Source: DASXRA01 sp036502575
GTDB lineage: Bacteria; Actinomycetota; Actinomycetes; Mycobacteriales; Jatrophihabitantaceae
Assembly (NCBI GenBank): GCA_036502575.1
Contig: DASXYL010000010.1
Span: 1 to 64,000, forward strand
Direction: 5' to 3'
DNA: 64,000 nucleotides
Shown: positions 38,892 to 45,679 of the stretch, one piece after another
Layout of the letters: the number at the start of each line of letters is the position of its first letter
How positions within the stretch are numbered: position 1 is the first letter of the stretch
The notes under the pieces: model-generated
Database searches by the model: none
Told to the model about the DNA's origin: nothing
Seen by the model: only the letters and a program-made list of their open reading frames with translations
Translations under genes and position numbers: made by a program

Positions 38892-39024
38892 CTGTTTTAA
38901 TCCCGCCTTGAGCGAATCTGCTCGTGGACCCACTCGCAAGCTCGGGGTCCGTCGCAGATCCGCACCGCTCCTTCGTCGCGGGCCGCGCCGCGGCGGCGGG
39001 GCTCTTCGCGCGAGCGCTCATCGC
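38892..39024 (-). repeat. Dispersed intergenic element, family 1, copy B
   Basis: The copy lies inside the pnt operon between pntAb and pntB, in the same orientation as the genes. It begins GATGAGCGCTCGCGCGAAGA and ends GGCGGGATTAAAACAG. Its internal frame Met-Ser-Ala-Arg-Ala-Lys-Ser-Pro runs 44 codons (39021 to 38887) and stops with TGA overlapping the pntB ATG. No ribosome binding site precedes this ORF, so I do not call it a gene. Confidence 0.85.
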
Positions 39025-39032
39025 GTTGTCGG

Positions 39033-39347
39033 TCACGTGCCCTCACCTTCGCTCTTGGTTGGGGCGGGGCGTTTCTTGAACATCTGCAGCATCCGGTCGG
39101 TGACGACGTAGCCGCCGACGACGTTGGCTGCCGCGAACGCCGCCGCCAGGAACATCAGCACGTAGCCGAGCGGTCCGTGCACGAAGGCCGAGATCAGCAC
39201 GACACCGACGAGGACGACGCCGTGGATCGAGTTGGCGCCCGACATCAGCGGCGTGTGCAGCGTCGCAGGCACCTTGCTGATCACCTCGAAGCCGACGAGC
39301 AGCGCCAGGACGAAGATCGTCAGGTCGCCGACGAAAGACCCGGTCAT
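39033..39347 (-). CDS. pntAb: NAD(P) transhydrogenase subunit alpha, membrane part
   Basis: A 104-residue hydrophobic protein (domain II portion of the split alpha subunit) with three membrane segments: LTIFVLALLVGFEVISKV, GVVLVGVVLISAFV and VLMFLAAAFAAANVVGGY. The motif VPATLHTPLMSGANSIHG is typical. The basic tail ends KSEGEGT. The ATG overlaps the pntAa stop (ATGA). Split alpha subunits are usual in actinobacteria. Confidence 0.94.
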   Translation of the reverse strand: MTGSFVGDLTIFVLALLVGFEVISKVPATLHTPLMSGANSIHGVVLVGVVLISAFVHGPLGYVLMFLAAAFAAANVVGGYVVTDRMLQMFKKRPAPTKSEGEGT

Positions 39348-40486
39348 GAGCTCGCCTCCAGCAGTTTCGCGGTCGCCTCTTGGACGACCGAGCCGTCGTG
39401 CGTGATGACAACGCCGCGCTGGATCTCGTCGTCGAGGTCGATCGCGACCTGTCCCTCGGACAGCAGATGCAGCAGCAATGCGCTGATGTTGCGGGCGTAT
39501 GTGTTGGACGCGCTGGTCGGCATCGCGGCGGGCAGGTTGTCGGCGCCGATCACGGTCACGCCGTTGTTGGTCACGATCGTCTGGCCGGGCTCGGAGATCT
39601 CGACGTTGCCGCCGAGGTCGCTGGCCGCCATGTCGACGATCACCGAACCGGCCCGCATGCTCTTCACGGTGTCGGCGGTGACCATGAGGGGCGGGCGTCG
39701 TCCCGGCACCTGGGCGGTGGTGATCACCACGTCGTGCTTGGCGATGTGCTCGGCCAGTTCGGCCGCTTGCGCTGCTTGTTCTTCGGGCGTGAGCGCCCGG
39801 GCGTAGCCACCCTCGCCGGCGCCGGCCTCGACGGAGGTGAGCTCGATGAACTGCCCGCCGAGTGACCGCACCTCGCCCTTGGACTGCGGGCGCACGTCGT
39901 AGGCCCGCACGATGGCGCCGAGCCGCCGAGCCGTGCCGATCGCCTGCAGCCCGGCCACACCCGCGCCGAGCACGAGCACGGTCGCCGGCTTGGACGTGCC
40001 GGCCGCGGTGATCAGCAACGGGAAGAACCGCTCGAACGTGTCGGCGGCGACGAGCACCGCCTTGTAGCCGGCGATGTTCGACTGGGAGCTCAGCGCGTCC
40101 ATGCCCTGTGCGCGGGAGAGTGTGCGGGGCAGGCCGTCCAAGCTGATTGCGGTAACGCTTTTCGCGGCGAGGTCGGCCATCAACCGGGCGTTCAGCAGCG
40201 GCGCCAGCAGGCCGATCACCGTCTGCCCCGAGCGCAGTCGCTCCGGCGGCGGCTGCCCGACACAGAGCAGGACGTCGGACCTGGCGTACAACGCATCGGC
40301 ATCGACGATCGTGGCCCCGGCCTGGGCGTAGTCCTCGTCCGGAAACCACGCTGAGGTTCCCGCACCCGACTCGACCAGGACCTCGGCGCCGGCATCGCGC
40401 AGCCGGGGCACCGAGTCGGGCGTGAGCGCGACCCGGCGCTCACCCCGGGCGGTCTCTTTCACCACGCCGACCTGCACGGGTGCCAT
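39344..40486 (-). CDS. pntAa: NAD(P) transhydrogenase subunit alpha, NAD-binding part
   Basis: A 380-residue soluble domain I protein related to alanine dehydrogenase. MAPVQVGVVKETARGERRVA starts the fold. VLGAGVAGLQAIGTARRLGA is the NAD-binding Rossmann loop. RSLGGQFIEL and VITTAQVPGRRPPLMVT are family signatures. The ATG at 40486 follows GAGGAGG; an upstream ATG at 40510 would read through that site. It heads the pntAa-pntAb-pntB operon. Confidence 0.95.
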   Translation of the reverse strand: MAPVQVGVVKETARGERRVALTPDSVPRLRDAGAEVLVESGAGTSAWFPDEDYAQAGATIVDADALYARSDVLLCVGQPPPERLRSGQTVIGLLAPLLNARLMADLAAKSVTAISLDGLPRTLSRAQGMDALSSQSNIAGYKAVLVAADTFERFFPLLITAAGTSKPATVLVLGAGVAGLQAIGTARRLGAIVRAYDVRPQSKGEVRSLGGQFIELTSVEAGAGEGGYARALTPEEQAAQAAELAEHIAKHDVVITTAQVPGRRPPLMVTADTVKSMRAGSVIVDMAASDLGGNVEISEPGQTIVTNNGVTVIGADNLPAAMPTSASNTYARNISALLLHLLSEGQVAIDLDDEIQRGVVITHDGSVVQEATAKLLEASS

Positions 40487-40753
40487 GGTCCGACCTCCTC
40501 GCCTCCGCAAAGGTCATCGCCGGGGTCCGGCGATTTCGCAAACACTAGCGAGGGCGTCGTTGCCCGCTGCCGCAACGGCGGTCGCGGCCGCCCAGTTGCC
40601 GCGAATCTAAGGGCATCGAGTGGTTCACCCGCCGTCCTGTGCGAAGAGTCACTCGCTGCCCGCGCTGCGAATCGCCCATGTGCATACAGTATCCCGTGAA
40701 TGCGGACGTGTACACGGACGCTCCGGCATCGGACACCAGGAGGCCGCTGAACA
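40487..40753. other. Intergenic region, pntAa to small ORF
   Basis: This 267 bp region is less G+C-rich in its middle. It holds the pntAa promoter and ribosome binding site on the minus strand (CCTCCTC, 40494-40500). On the plus strand there is a possible -10 box TACAGT at 40685-40690 and a perfect 10 bp palindrome CGTGTACACG near 40707. AGGAGG at 40738-40743 leads into a short ORF. I see no other gene here. Confidence 0.5.
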
Positions 40754-40903
40754 ATGCATGCTCTGCTGCGCGACGCCCAGGCACGCGATCTGCTGCGTTG
40801 TCGTCGTCGCCGATACAACAGCGGTATCGGCTCCTCCTCCGCCTTGCAGCTCACGCACCCGGCCGCCGCTCGCGACGAGCGGCACTATTCAGCGACCTCC
40901 TAG
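40754..40903 (+). CDS. Possible 49-residue basic small protein
   Basis: A 49-codon ORF starting ATG with a strong ribosome binding site AGGAGG 10 nt upstream and a possible promoter (TACAGT, 40685-40690). About three quarters of the codons end in G or C, compatible with coding. The product (MHALLRDAQARDLLRCRRRR ...) has a basic core and no membrane segment or family I recognise. Its stop codon TAG is the first half of the -10 box TAGGGT for the next gene. It could also be a leader peptide or chance. Confidence 0.4.
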   Translation: MHALLRDAQARDLLRCRRRRYNSGIGSSSALQLTHPAAARDERHYSATS

Positions 40904-40906
40904 GGT
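40901..40906 (+). promoter_or_regulatory. -10 box TAGGGT, leaderless start
   Basis: TAGGGT ends 6 nt before the GTG at 40913 of the acetyltransferase gene. Confidence 0.5.
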
Positions 40907-40912
40907 GGGTCG

Positions 40913-41431
40913 GTGCTCAGAGGGGACCTTGTCACGCTTCGTCCGATCGAGGCCGACGACTACGACCGGCTGGCGGCCTTCTCGAACGACGTCGAGGTCG
41001 AGTTGCTCGCCAATGATGAGCCGCCCCGGCCCCGATCACGCGCCTCGGTCGCGGAGTTCTGGGACGGCGTCGCCGAACGGGGCGAGGTCGCGTTCGGCAT
41101 CAGCGCCGATGACAAGCTGATCGGCTTCTGTCGCTTCACGAACGCCGATCCGGTGTCGCAGACCGCGGCGGTCGGCATCAGCATCGGCGACCGCGAATAC
41201 TGGGGGCGCGGCTACGGGCGTGAGGCGTTGCGGCTGCTCGTCGACTACGGCTTTCGGCTGCGCAATCTGCGCAAGCTCTGGCTCGCGGTGCACAGCAACA
41301 ATCCCCGCGCCATCCGGGCCTACGAGGCGGTCGGATTTATCGAGGAGGGCCGCCAGCGCGCCCAGCTGTGGCGAGCCGGTGAGTACGTGGACGTCGTCTA
41401 CATGGGGTTGACCAAGCACAAGCGCCATTGA
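40913..41431 (+). CDS. GNAT family N-acetyltransferase (RimJ/RimL-like)
   Basis: A 172-residue GNAT protein. LRGDLVTLRPIEADDYDRLA is the usual RimJ/RimL-type start. The acetyl-CoA pyrophosphate loop is YWGRGYGREALRLLV, and NNPRAIRAYEAVGFIEEG completes the fold. It may acetylate a ribosomal protein N-terminus or a small molecule such as an antibiotic; this cannot be decided. It lies between the pnt operon and gmk. Confidence 0.88.
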   Translation: MLRGDLVTLRPIEADDYDRLAAFSNDVEVELLANDEPPRPRSRASVAEFWDGVAERGEVAFGISADDKLIGFCRFTNADPVSQTAAVGISIGDREYWGRGYGREALRLLVDYGFRLRNLRKLWLAVHSNNPRAIRAYEAVGFIEEGRQRAQLWRAGEYVDVVYMGLTKHKRH

Positions 41432-41443
41432 ACCGACCGACCC

Positions 41444-41449
41444 TACGAT
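41444..41449 (+). promoter_or_regulatory. -10 box TACGAT, leaderless start
   Basis: TACGAT ends 7 nt before the GTG at 41457. Confidence 0.45.
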
Positions 41450-41456
41450 CCACCTC

Positions 41457-42014
41457 GTGGCGTTCAAGATTGCGCGCTGGACGTGGCCGGATCGGCTCGT
41501 GCTCTGTGTCCTGGTTCTGGTCATTGCCGTCAGCGCGCTTCCCTGGTTCGGTCGCGCGGTCGCCGAAGGGGATCGGGCCGAGTTCCGCACTCTCCGCTTC
41601 AACGCGACCGCTTGGGAGGCGTCGACGCAGTGGTCGATAGCAATCCTGCTCGCTGTCGTCGCCGGAGTCGGGTGGCTTCTTCTCCGTGCTGTAGGACGGG
41701 CCGGTCCTCCGGTCGGGCTGATCTGTCTGCTGCTCGTGGGATGTTCGGTGTGGCTGACGGTGCGGCGTTGGCATTCGATTCCCCGGGCGTCCGGGCACGA
41801 CGCCGTCATCACCGTGGTCCTGCCACGTTTCACGTCATCGCCCTCGTATGTGATCCAGCGCGACCATCTCAGCATCGACCACGGCACGGGCTACTCGGCC
41901 GACGTCCGTTACGGCCTCTACGTGGGGCTGCTCGTCTTGTGCGCGCTGTTCGTCACGCTCCTGGTCGCTGCGCTGACGCGGAGTGCCCGCAACGGTCCGA
42001 CGCAGGTCGAGTAG
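41457..42014 (+). CDS. Hypothetical four-helix membrane protein
   Basis: A 185-residue protein I do not recognise. Predicted membrane segments are at about 14-34 (LVLCVLVLVIAVSALPWF), 59-79 (WSIAILLAVVAGVGWLLL), 85-103 and 150-172 (YGLYVGLLVLCALFVTLLVA). An extracytoplasmic loop of about 50 residues lies between the last two (VITVVLPRFTSSPSYVIQRD). Base composition is slightly lower in G+C than its neighbours. It is followed 9 bp later by gmk. Confidence 0.7.
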   Translation: MAFKIARWTWPDRLVLCVLVLVIAVSALPWFGRAVAEGDRAEFRTLRFNATAWEASTQWSIAILLAVVAGVGWLLLRAVGRAGPPVGLICLLLVGCSVWLTVRRWHSIPRASGHDAVITVVLPRFTSSPSYVIQRDHLSIDHGTGYSADVRYGLYVGLLVLCALFVTLLVAALTRSARNGPTQVE

Positions 42015-42017
42015 TTT
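42012..42017 (+). promoter_or_regulatory. -10 box TAGTTT, leaderless start of gmk
   Basis: TAGTTT starts at the TAG stop of the preceding membrane-protein gene and ends 6 nt before the GTG at 42024, so one sequence serves as stop codon and promoter element. Confidence 0.45.
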
Positions 42018-42023
42018 CGTGTC

Positions 42024-42632
42024 GTGCCGAGCCGCCTGACCGTGCTGTCCGGTCCGTCGGGTGTCGGAAAGGGCACGGTGGTGGCCGCTGTCCGCGAGCG
42101 CCATCCGCACGTCTGGGTATCGGTGTCCTGCACAACGCGCCAGCCGCGGCCCGGGGAGCAGGACGGCGTCCAGTACCGATTCGTCGACCGGTCGACATTC
42201 GAGGCGATGGCGGAGCGCGGTGAGCTGCTCGAGTACGCCGAATTCGCCGGCAACCTCTACGGAACCCCGCGCGGGCCCGTGTACGAGCACCTGGCGGCGG
42301 GCGTGCCCACCTTGCTCGAGATCGAACTGCAGGGTGCGCGCCAGGTTCGGCAGACCATGCCGGACGGCCAGTTCGTCTTCCTGGTGCCGCCGTCCTGGGA
42401 GGAGCTGGAGCGCCGACTGTCCGGTCGGGGCACCGAGTCGCGCGAGGTGATCGAGGCCCGGCTGGCCCGCGCGCGGGTGGAACTGGCGGCCGAGAGCGAG
42501 TTCGACAAGGTCATCGTGAACGACGAAATCGAGCGGGCCGCCGGCGAGTTGGTAGCATTGATCGAGGCTGTCTGCCCGGATCATGACCCAGGGCGCCCCG
42601 ACCAAGATCACTTAGACCGACAAGAAAGCTGA
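42024..42632 (+). CDS. gmk: Guanylate kinase
   Basis: A 202-residue enzyme phosphorylating GMP to GDP. The P-loop is LSGPSGVGKGTVV. GMP-binding motifs are VSCTTRQPRPGEQDGVQYRFV and LEYAEFAGNLYGTP. The lid is RLSGRGTESREVIEARL. The start is GTG. rpoZ follows 3 nt after its stop. mihF, which usually precedes gmk, is not here. Confidence 0.96.
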   Translation: MPSRLTVLSGPSGVGKGTVVAAVRERHPHVWVSVSCTTRQPRPGEQDGVQYRFVDRSTFEAMAERGELLEYAEFAGNLYGTPRGPVYEHLAAGVPTLLEIELQGARQVRQTMPDGQFVFLVPPSWEELERRLSGRGTESREVIEARLARARVELAAESEFDKVIVNDEIERAAGELVALIEAVCPDHDPGRPDQDHLDRQES

Positions 42633-42635
42633 GAC

Positions 42636-42899
42636 GTGTCCCCAACTGTCACCGGTCCCGAGGGCATCACCAACCCGCCGATCGACGAACTGCTCGAGCG
42701 CACCCAGTCGAAGTACGCGCTCGTCATCATCGCGGCGAAGCGGGCCCGGCAGATCAACGCCTATTACAGCCAGCTCGGCGAGGGCCTGCTCGAGTACGTC
42801 GGCCCGCTCGTCGAAACCGCGCCGCAGGAGAAGCCGCTCTCCATCGCGCTGCGTGAGATCAACACCGACCTCATCGAGTTCAAGCCGAGCGACGGCTAA
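42636..42899 (+). CDS. rpoZ: RNA polymerase omega subunit
   Basis: An 87-residue omega subunit, which helps beta-prime folding and RNA polymerase assembly. ITNPPIDELLERTQSKYALV and IIAAKRARQINAYYSQL are the conserved core, and the C-terminus KPLSIALREINTDLIEFK is typical of actinobacteria. GTG start; coupled to gmk. Confidence 0.95.
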   Translation: MSPTVTGPEGITNPPIDELLERTQSKYALVIIAAKRARQINAYYSQLGEGLLEYVGPLVETAPQEKPLSIALREINTDLIEFKPSDG

Positions 42900-43022
42900 C
42901 TGTTCTTATCCGCCGGAGGTGGTGCGGGTCGAGGCCTTGCGCCGCGGCTCTGGCCGGCACCCCGGCTTGGCCGCGGATAGGGTAGTCGCGGCCGGCGGGC
43001 TCTTCGCGCGAGCGCTCATCGC
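42900..43022 (-). repeat. Dispersed intergenic element, family 1, copy C
   Basis: On the minus strand it starts GATGAGCGCTCGCGCGAAGA and ends GGCGGATAAGAACAG, beginning right after the rpoZ stop. The internal frame Met-Ser-Ala-Arg-Ala-Lys-Ser-Pro-Pro gives 37 codons and a TAA (43019 to 42906). The interior differs strongly from copies A and B while both ends match. It separates rpoZ from coaBC. Confidence 0.85.
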
Positions 43023-43090
43023 CCGGTGGCTGGGTTCCCGTGGTCACTTTCGCTCATTGTGAGCCTGGCGGTCGTGGTTAGCTCTTTCTC

Positions 43091-44293
43091 GTGAGCCGGA
43101 TCGTTCTGGGTGTCGGCGGGGGCATTGCTGCCTACAAGGCGGCTGACCTGCTGCGCAAGCTCACCGAGTCCGGACATGACGTCACGGTCGTGCCGACCGA
43201 GGCGGCGCTGCGATTTGTGGGCGCGCCCACGTGGGCGGCGCTCTCCCATCATCGCGTCGCATCCGACGTGTGGACCGACGCCGATGAGGTCCCGCACGTC
43301 CAGCTCGGACGCGGCGCGGATCTGGTCGTGGTGGCGCCCGCGACCGCCGACCTGATGGCCCGGGCCGCGCACGGCCTGGCTGACGACCTGCTCACCAACA
43401 CCTTGCTGACCGCGCGATGTCCGGTGCTGTTCGTCCCGGCCATGCATACCGAGATGTGGGATCACCCGGCCACCGCCGACAACGTCGCGACCCTGCGTCG
43501 GCGCGGCGCGGTGGTGCTCGAGCCCGCTATCGGTCGTCTCACCGGCACCGATACCGGCAAGGGACGCCTGCCCGACCCGGCCGAGATCGCCCAGCTGACC
43601 GAGTTGTTGCTGGCACGCCCCGATGCGCTGCCGTCCGATCTGGTCGGACGGCACGTTCTCGTCACCGCCGGCGGCACCCGCGAGCCCATCGATCCGGTGC
43701 GCTTCCTCGGAAACGCGTCGTCCGGGCGGCAGGGTTACGCGCTCGCGACGGTCGCCGCCGCCCGCGGGGCCAGCGAGGTCACCCTCGTCGCGGCCAACAC
43801 CGACCTTCCCGACCCAGCCGGCACGACTGTCGTGCGGGTGAGCACGACCGCCGAGATGCGCGACGCGGTGCACAAGGCGGGTCCCGACGCCGACGTCGTG
43901 GTGATGGCCGCGGCGATCGCCGACTTCCGGCCCACGTCCGAGGCGTCCTACAAGATCAAGAAGTCGGACACCGAGCCGGCACCGATCGAGTTGACCAAGA
44001 ACCCGGACATTCTTGCCGAGCTGGTCGCCGCGCGGCATCCCGGGCAGATCCTGGTCGGTTTCGCCGCCGAGACCGGCGACAGCACGGGCGAGGTGCTCGA
44101 CCACGGCCGCGCGAAGCTGGCGCGCAAGGGTGTCGACCTCCTCGTCGTGAACGCCGTCGGCGGCGGAAAGGCGTTCGGGCAGCCCGACAACGCGGCCGTC
44201 ATCCTCGACGCCGACGGCAGCGAGGTCGCCGTCGGGCTCGGCCCGAAAGCGGCGCTCGCCGCGGCGGTCTGGGACGCCGTGGCCGCGCACTGA
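43091..44293 (+). CDS. coaBC: Bifunctional phosphopantothenoylcysteine decarboxylase/synthase
   Basis: A 400-residue Dfp protein for two steps of coenzyme A synthesis. The N-terminal FMN decarboxylase domain has VLGVGGGIAAYKAADLLR, APATADLMARAAHGLADDLL and the loop PAMHTEMWDHPATADN. The C-terminal CTP-dependent synthase has VTAGGTREPIDPVRFLGNAS and FRPTSEASYKIKK, including the conserved Lys. GTG start. It follows a family 1 repeat and a short inverted repeat GCTCA/TGAGC near 43051-43063. Confidence 0.95.
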   Translation: MSRIVLGVGGGIAAYKAADLLRKLTESGHDVTVVPTEAALRFVGAPTWAALSHHRVASDVWTDADEVPHVQLGRGADLVVVAPATADLMARAAHGLADDLLTNTLLTARCPVLFVPAMHTEMWDHPATADNVATLRRRGAVVLEPAIGRLTGTDTGKGRLPDPAEIAQLTELLLARPDALPSDLVGRHVLVTAGGTREPIDPVRFLGNASSGRQGYALATVAAARGASEVTLVAANTDLPDPAGTTVVRVSTTAEMRDAVHKAGPDADVVVMAAAIADFRPTSEASYKIKKSDTEPAPIELTKNPDILAELVAARHPGQILVGFAAETGDSTGEVLDHGRAKLARKGVDLLVVNAVGGGKAFGQPDNAAVILDADGSEVAVGLGPKAALAAAVWDAVAAH

Positions 44294-44329
44294 GGGCACA
44301 CGGCGGCCTAACGATCTCTACCCAGCCGG

Positions 44330-44335
44330 TAGACT
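44330..44335 (+). promoter_or_regulatory. -10 box TAGACT of metK
   Basis: TAGACT lies 39 nt before the metK GTG, so transcription would start near 44342 and leave a 33-nt leader with CGGAGA as ribosome binding site. Confidence 0.5.
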
Positions 44336-44370
44336 CTCCGGGACCTCTTCCCTAACCACAATCCCGGAGA
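44335..44370 (+). promoter_or_regulatory. Inverted repeat covering the metK ribosome binding site
   Basis: TCTCCGGGA (44335-44343) and TCCCGGAGA (44362-44370) are perfect 9 bp arms. The right arm contains the metK ribosome binding site, and the left arm overlaps the end of the -10 box. In RNA read through from coaBC the site would be sequestered; RNA started at the metK promoter would lack most of the left arm. Confidence 0.5.
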
Positions 44371-44374
44371 ATCT

Positions 44375-45568
44375 GTGAGCCGCCGCCTGTTCACGTCCGA
44401 GTCCGTCACCGAGGGCCACCCGGACAAGATCGCCGACCAGATCAGTGACTCGATCCTGGACGCCCTGCTCGCGCAGGACCCGTCGAGCCGCGTCGCCGTA
44501 GAGACGCTCATCACCACCGGCCAGGTGCACGTCGCCGGCGAGGTGACCACCGAGGCCTACGCCGACATCCCGACGATCGTGCGCGAGCGCATCCTCGAGA
44601 TCGGCTACGACTCGTCCCGCAAGGGCTTCGACGGCGCGTCCTGCGGTGTGAACATCGCGATCGGCGCTCAGTCGCCCGACATCGCCCAAGGCGTCGACTC
44701 CGCGTACGAGGTACGCGTCGAGGGCGAGGAGGACCCGCTCGACAAGCAGGGCGCCGGCGATCAGGGCCTGATGTTCGGCTTCGCCTGCGACGAGACGCCC
44801 GAGCTGATGCCGCTGCCGATCGCGCTGGCCCACCGGCTGGCGCAGCGGCTCTCGGTCGTTCGCAAGGACGGCACGGTGCCCTACCTGCGTCCCGACGGCA
44901 AGACCCAGGTCACCATCGAGTACGTCGACGGCAAGCCGTCGCGGCTGGACACGGTCGTCGTGTCGAGCCAGCACGCGGCCGACATCGACCTGGACACGCT
45001 CCTGAAGCCCGATGTCGCCGAGCACGTGATCACCCCGATCATCGCCGACCTCGGCATCGACACCGACGGCTACCGGCTGCTGGTCAACCCCACCGGGCGC
45101 TTCGAGATCGGCGGCCCGATGGGCGACGCCGGGCTGACCGGCCGCAAGATCATCGTCGACACCTACGGCGGCTACGCCCGGCACGGCGGCGGCGCGTTCT
45201 CGGGCAAGGACCCGTCGAAGGTCGACCGCTCCGCGGCGTACGCGCTGCGCTGGGTGGCCAAGAACGTCGTCGCCGCGAAGCTCGCGAGCAAGGTCGAGGT
45301 GCAGGTCGCCTACGCGATCGGCAAGGCCGAGCCGGTGGGCCTGTTCATCGAGACGTTCGGCACCGAGACGGCCGACCCGGCCAAGATCGCCGCGGCCATC
45401 AGCGAAACGTTCGACCTGCGGCCGGCCGCGATCATCCGCGACCTCGACCTCAAGCGTCCGATCTACGCGCAGACGGCGGCCTACGGTCACTTCGGCCGCG
45501 AGCTGCCCGACTTCACCTGGGAGCGCACGGACAAGGCCGAGCAGCTCGCCAAGCTCGTCAACGGGTGA
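44375..45568 (+). CDS. metK: S-adenosylmethionine synthetase
   Basis: A 397-residue enzyme joining ATP and methionine. RLFTSESVTEGHPDKIADQIS is the N-terminal metal/ATP motif. GAGDQGLMFGFACDET, GGPMGDAGLTGRKIIVDTYG and the glycine-rich HGGGAFSGKDPSKVDRS are intact. GTG start after CGGAGA. No SAM riboswitch was seen upstream. A family 3 palindrome follows the stop after about 9 nt. Confidence 0.98.
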   Translation: MSRRLFTSESVTEGHPDKIADQISDSILDALLAQDPSSRVAVETLITTGQVHVAGEVTTEAYADIPTIVRERILEIGYDSSRKGFDGASCGVNIAIGAQSPDIAQGVDSAYEVRVEGEEDPLDKQGAGDQGLMFGFACDETPELMPLPIALAHRLAQRLSVVRKDGTVPYLRPDGKTQVTIEYVDGKPSRLDTVVVSSQHAADIDLDTLLKPDVAEHVITPIIADLGIDTDGYRLLVNPTGRFEIGGPMGDAGLTGRKIIVDTYGGYARHGGGAFSGKDPSKVDRSAAYALRWVAKNVVAAKLASKVEVQVAYAIGKAEPVGLFIETFGTETADPAKIAAAISETFDLRPAAIIRDLDLKRPIYAQTAAYGHFGRELPDFTWERTDKAEQLAKLVNG

Positions 45569-45576
45569 CCGTTCTG

Positions 45577-45620
45577 CTTTTGGTCACCGGGCCGCGTATA
45601 CGACGCCCGGTGACCAGAAC
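45577..45620. repeat. Palindromic repeat, family 3, copy 3
   Basis: Arms GGTCACCGGGC (45582-45592) and GCCCGGTGACC (45605-45615) are perfect, extended by TTTT and AGAA. The 12-nt loop contains CGTATACG. It lies between metK and priA and may end metK transcription, though there is no T-tract. Confidence 0.85.
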
Positions 45621-45679
45621 CGTGGCTACGGGGCGGCTGGGCGGCTGAAACGGTCGGGGTGGGCTGGTCTACTTAGCTC

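Noticed and set aside
38887..39021. The Met-Ser-Ala-Arg-Ala-Lys-Ser-Pro frame as a real small gene
   Set aside because: Only the start is conserved among copies, the rest diverges in length and sequence, and no ribosome binding site precedes it; it is reported as part of a repeat instead.
44294..44374. SAM riboswitch before metK
   Set aside because: The leader is only about 33 nt from the predicted start and lacks any riboswitch core.
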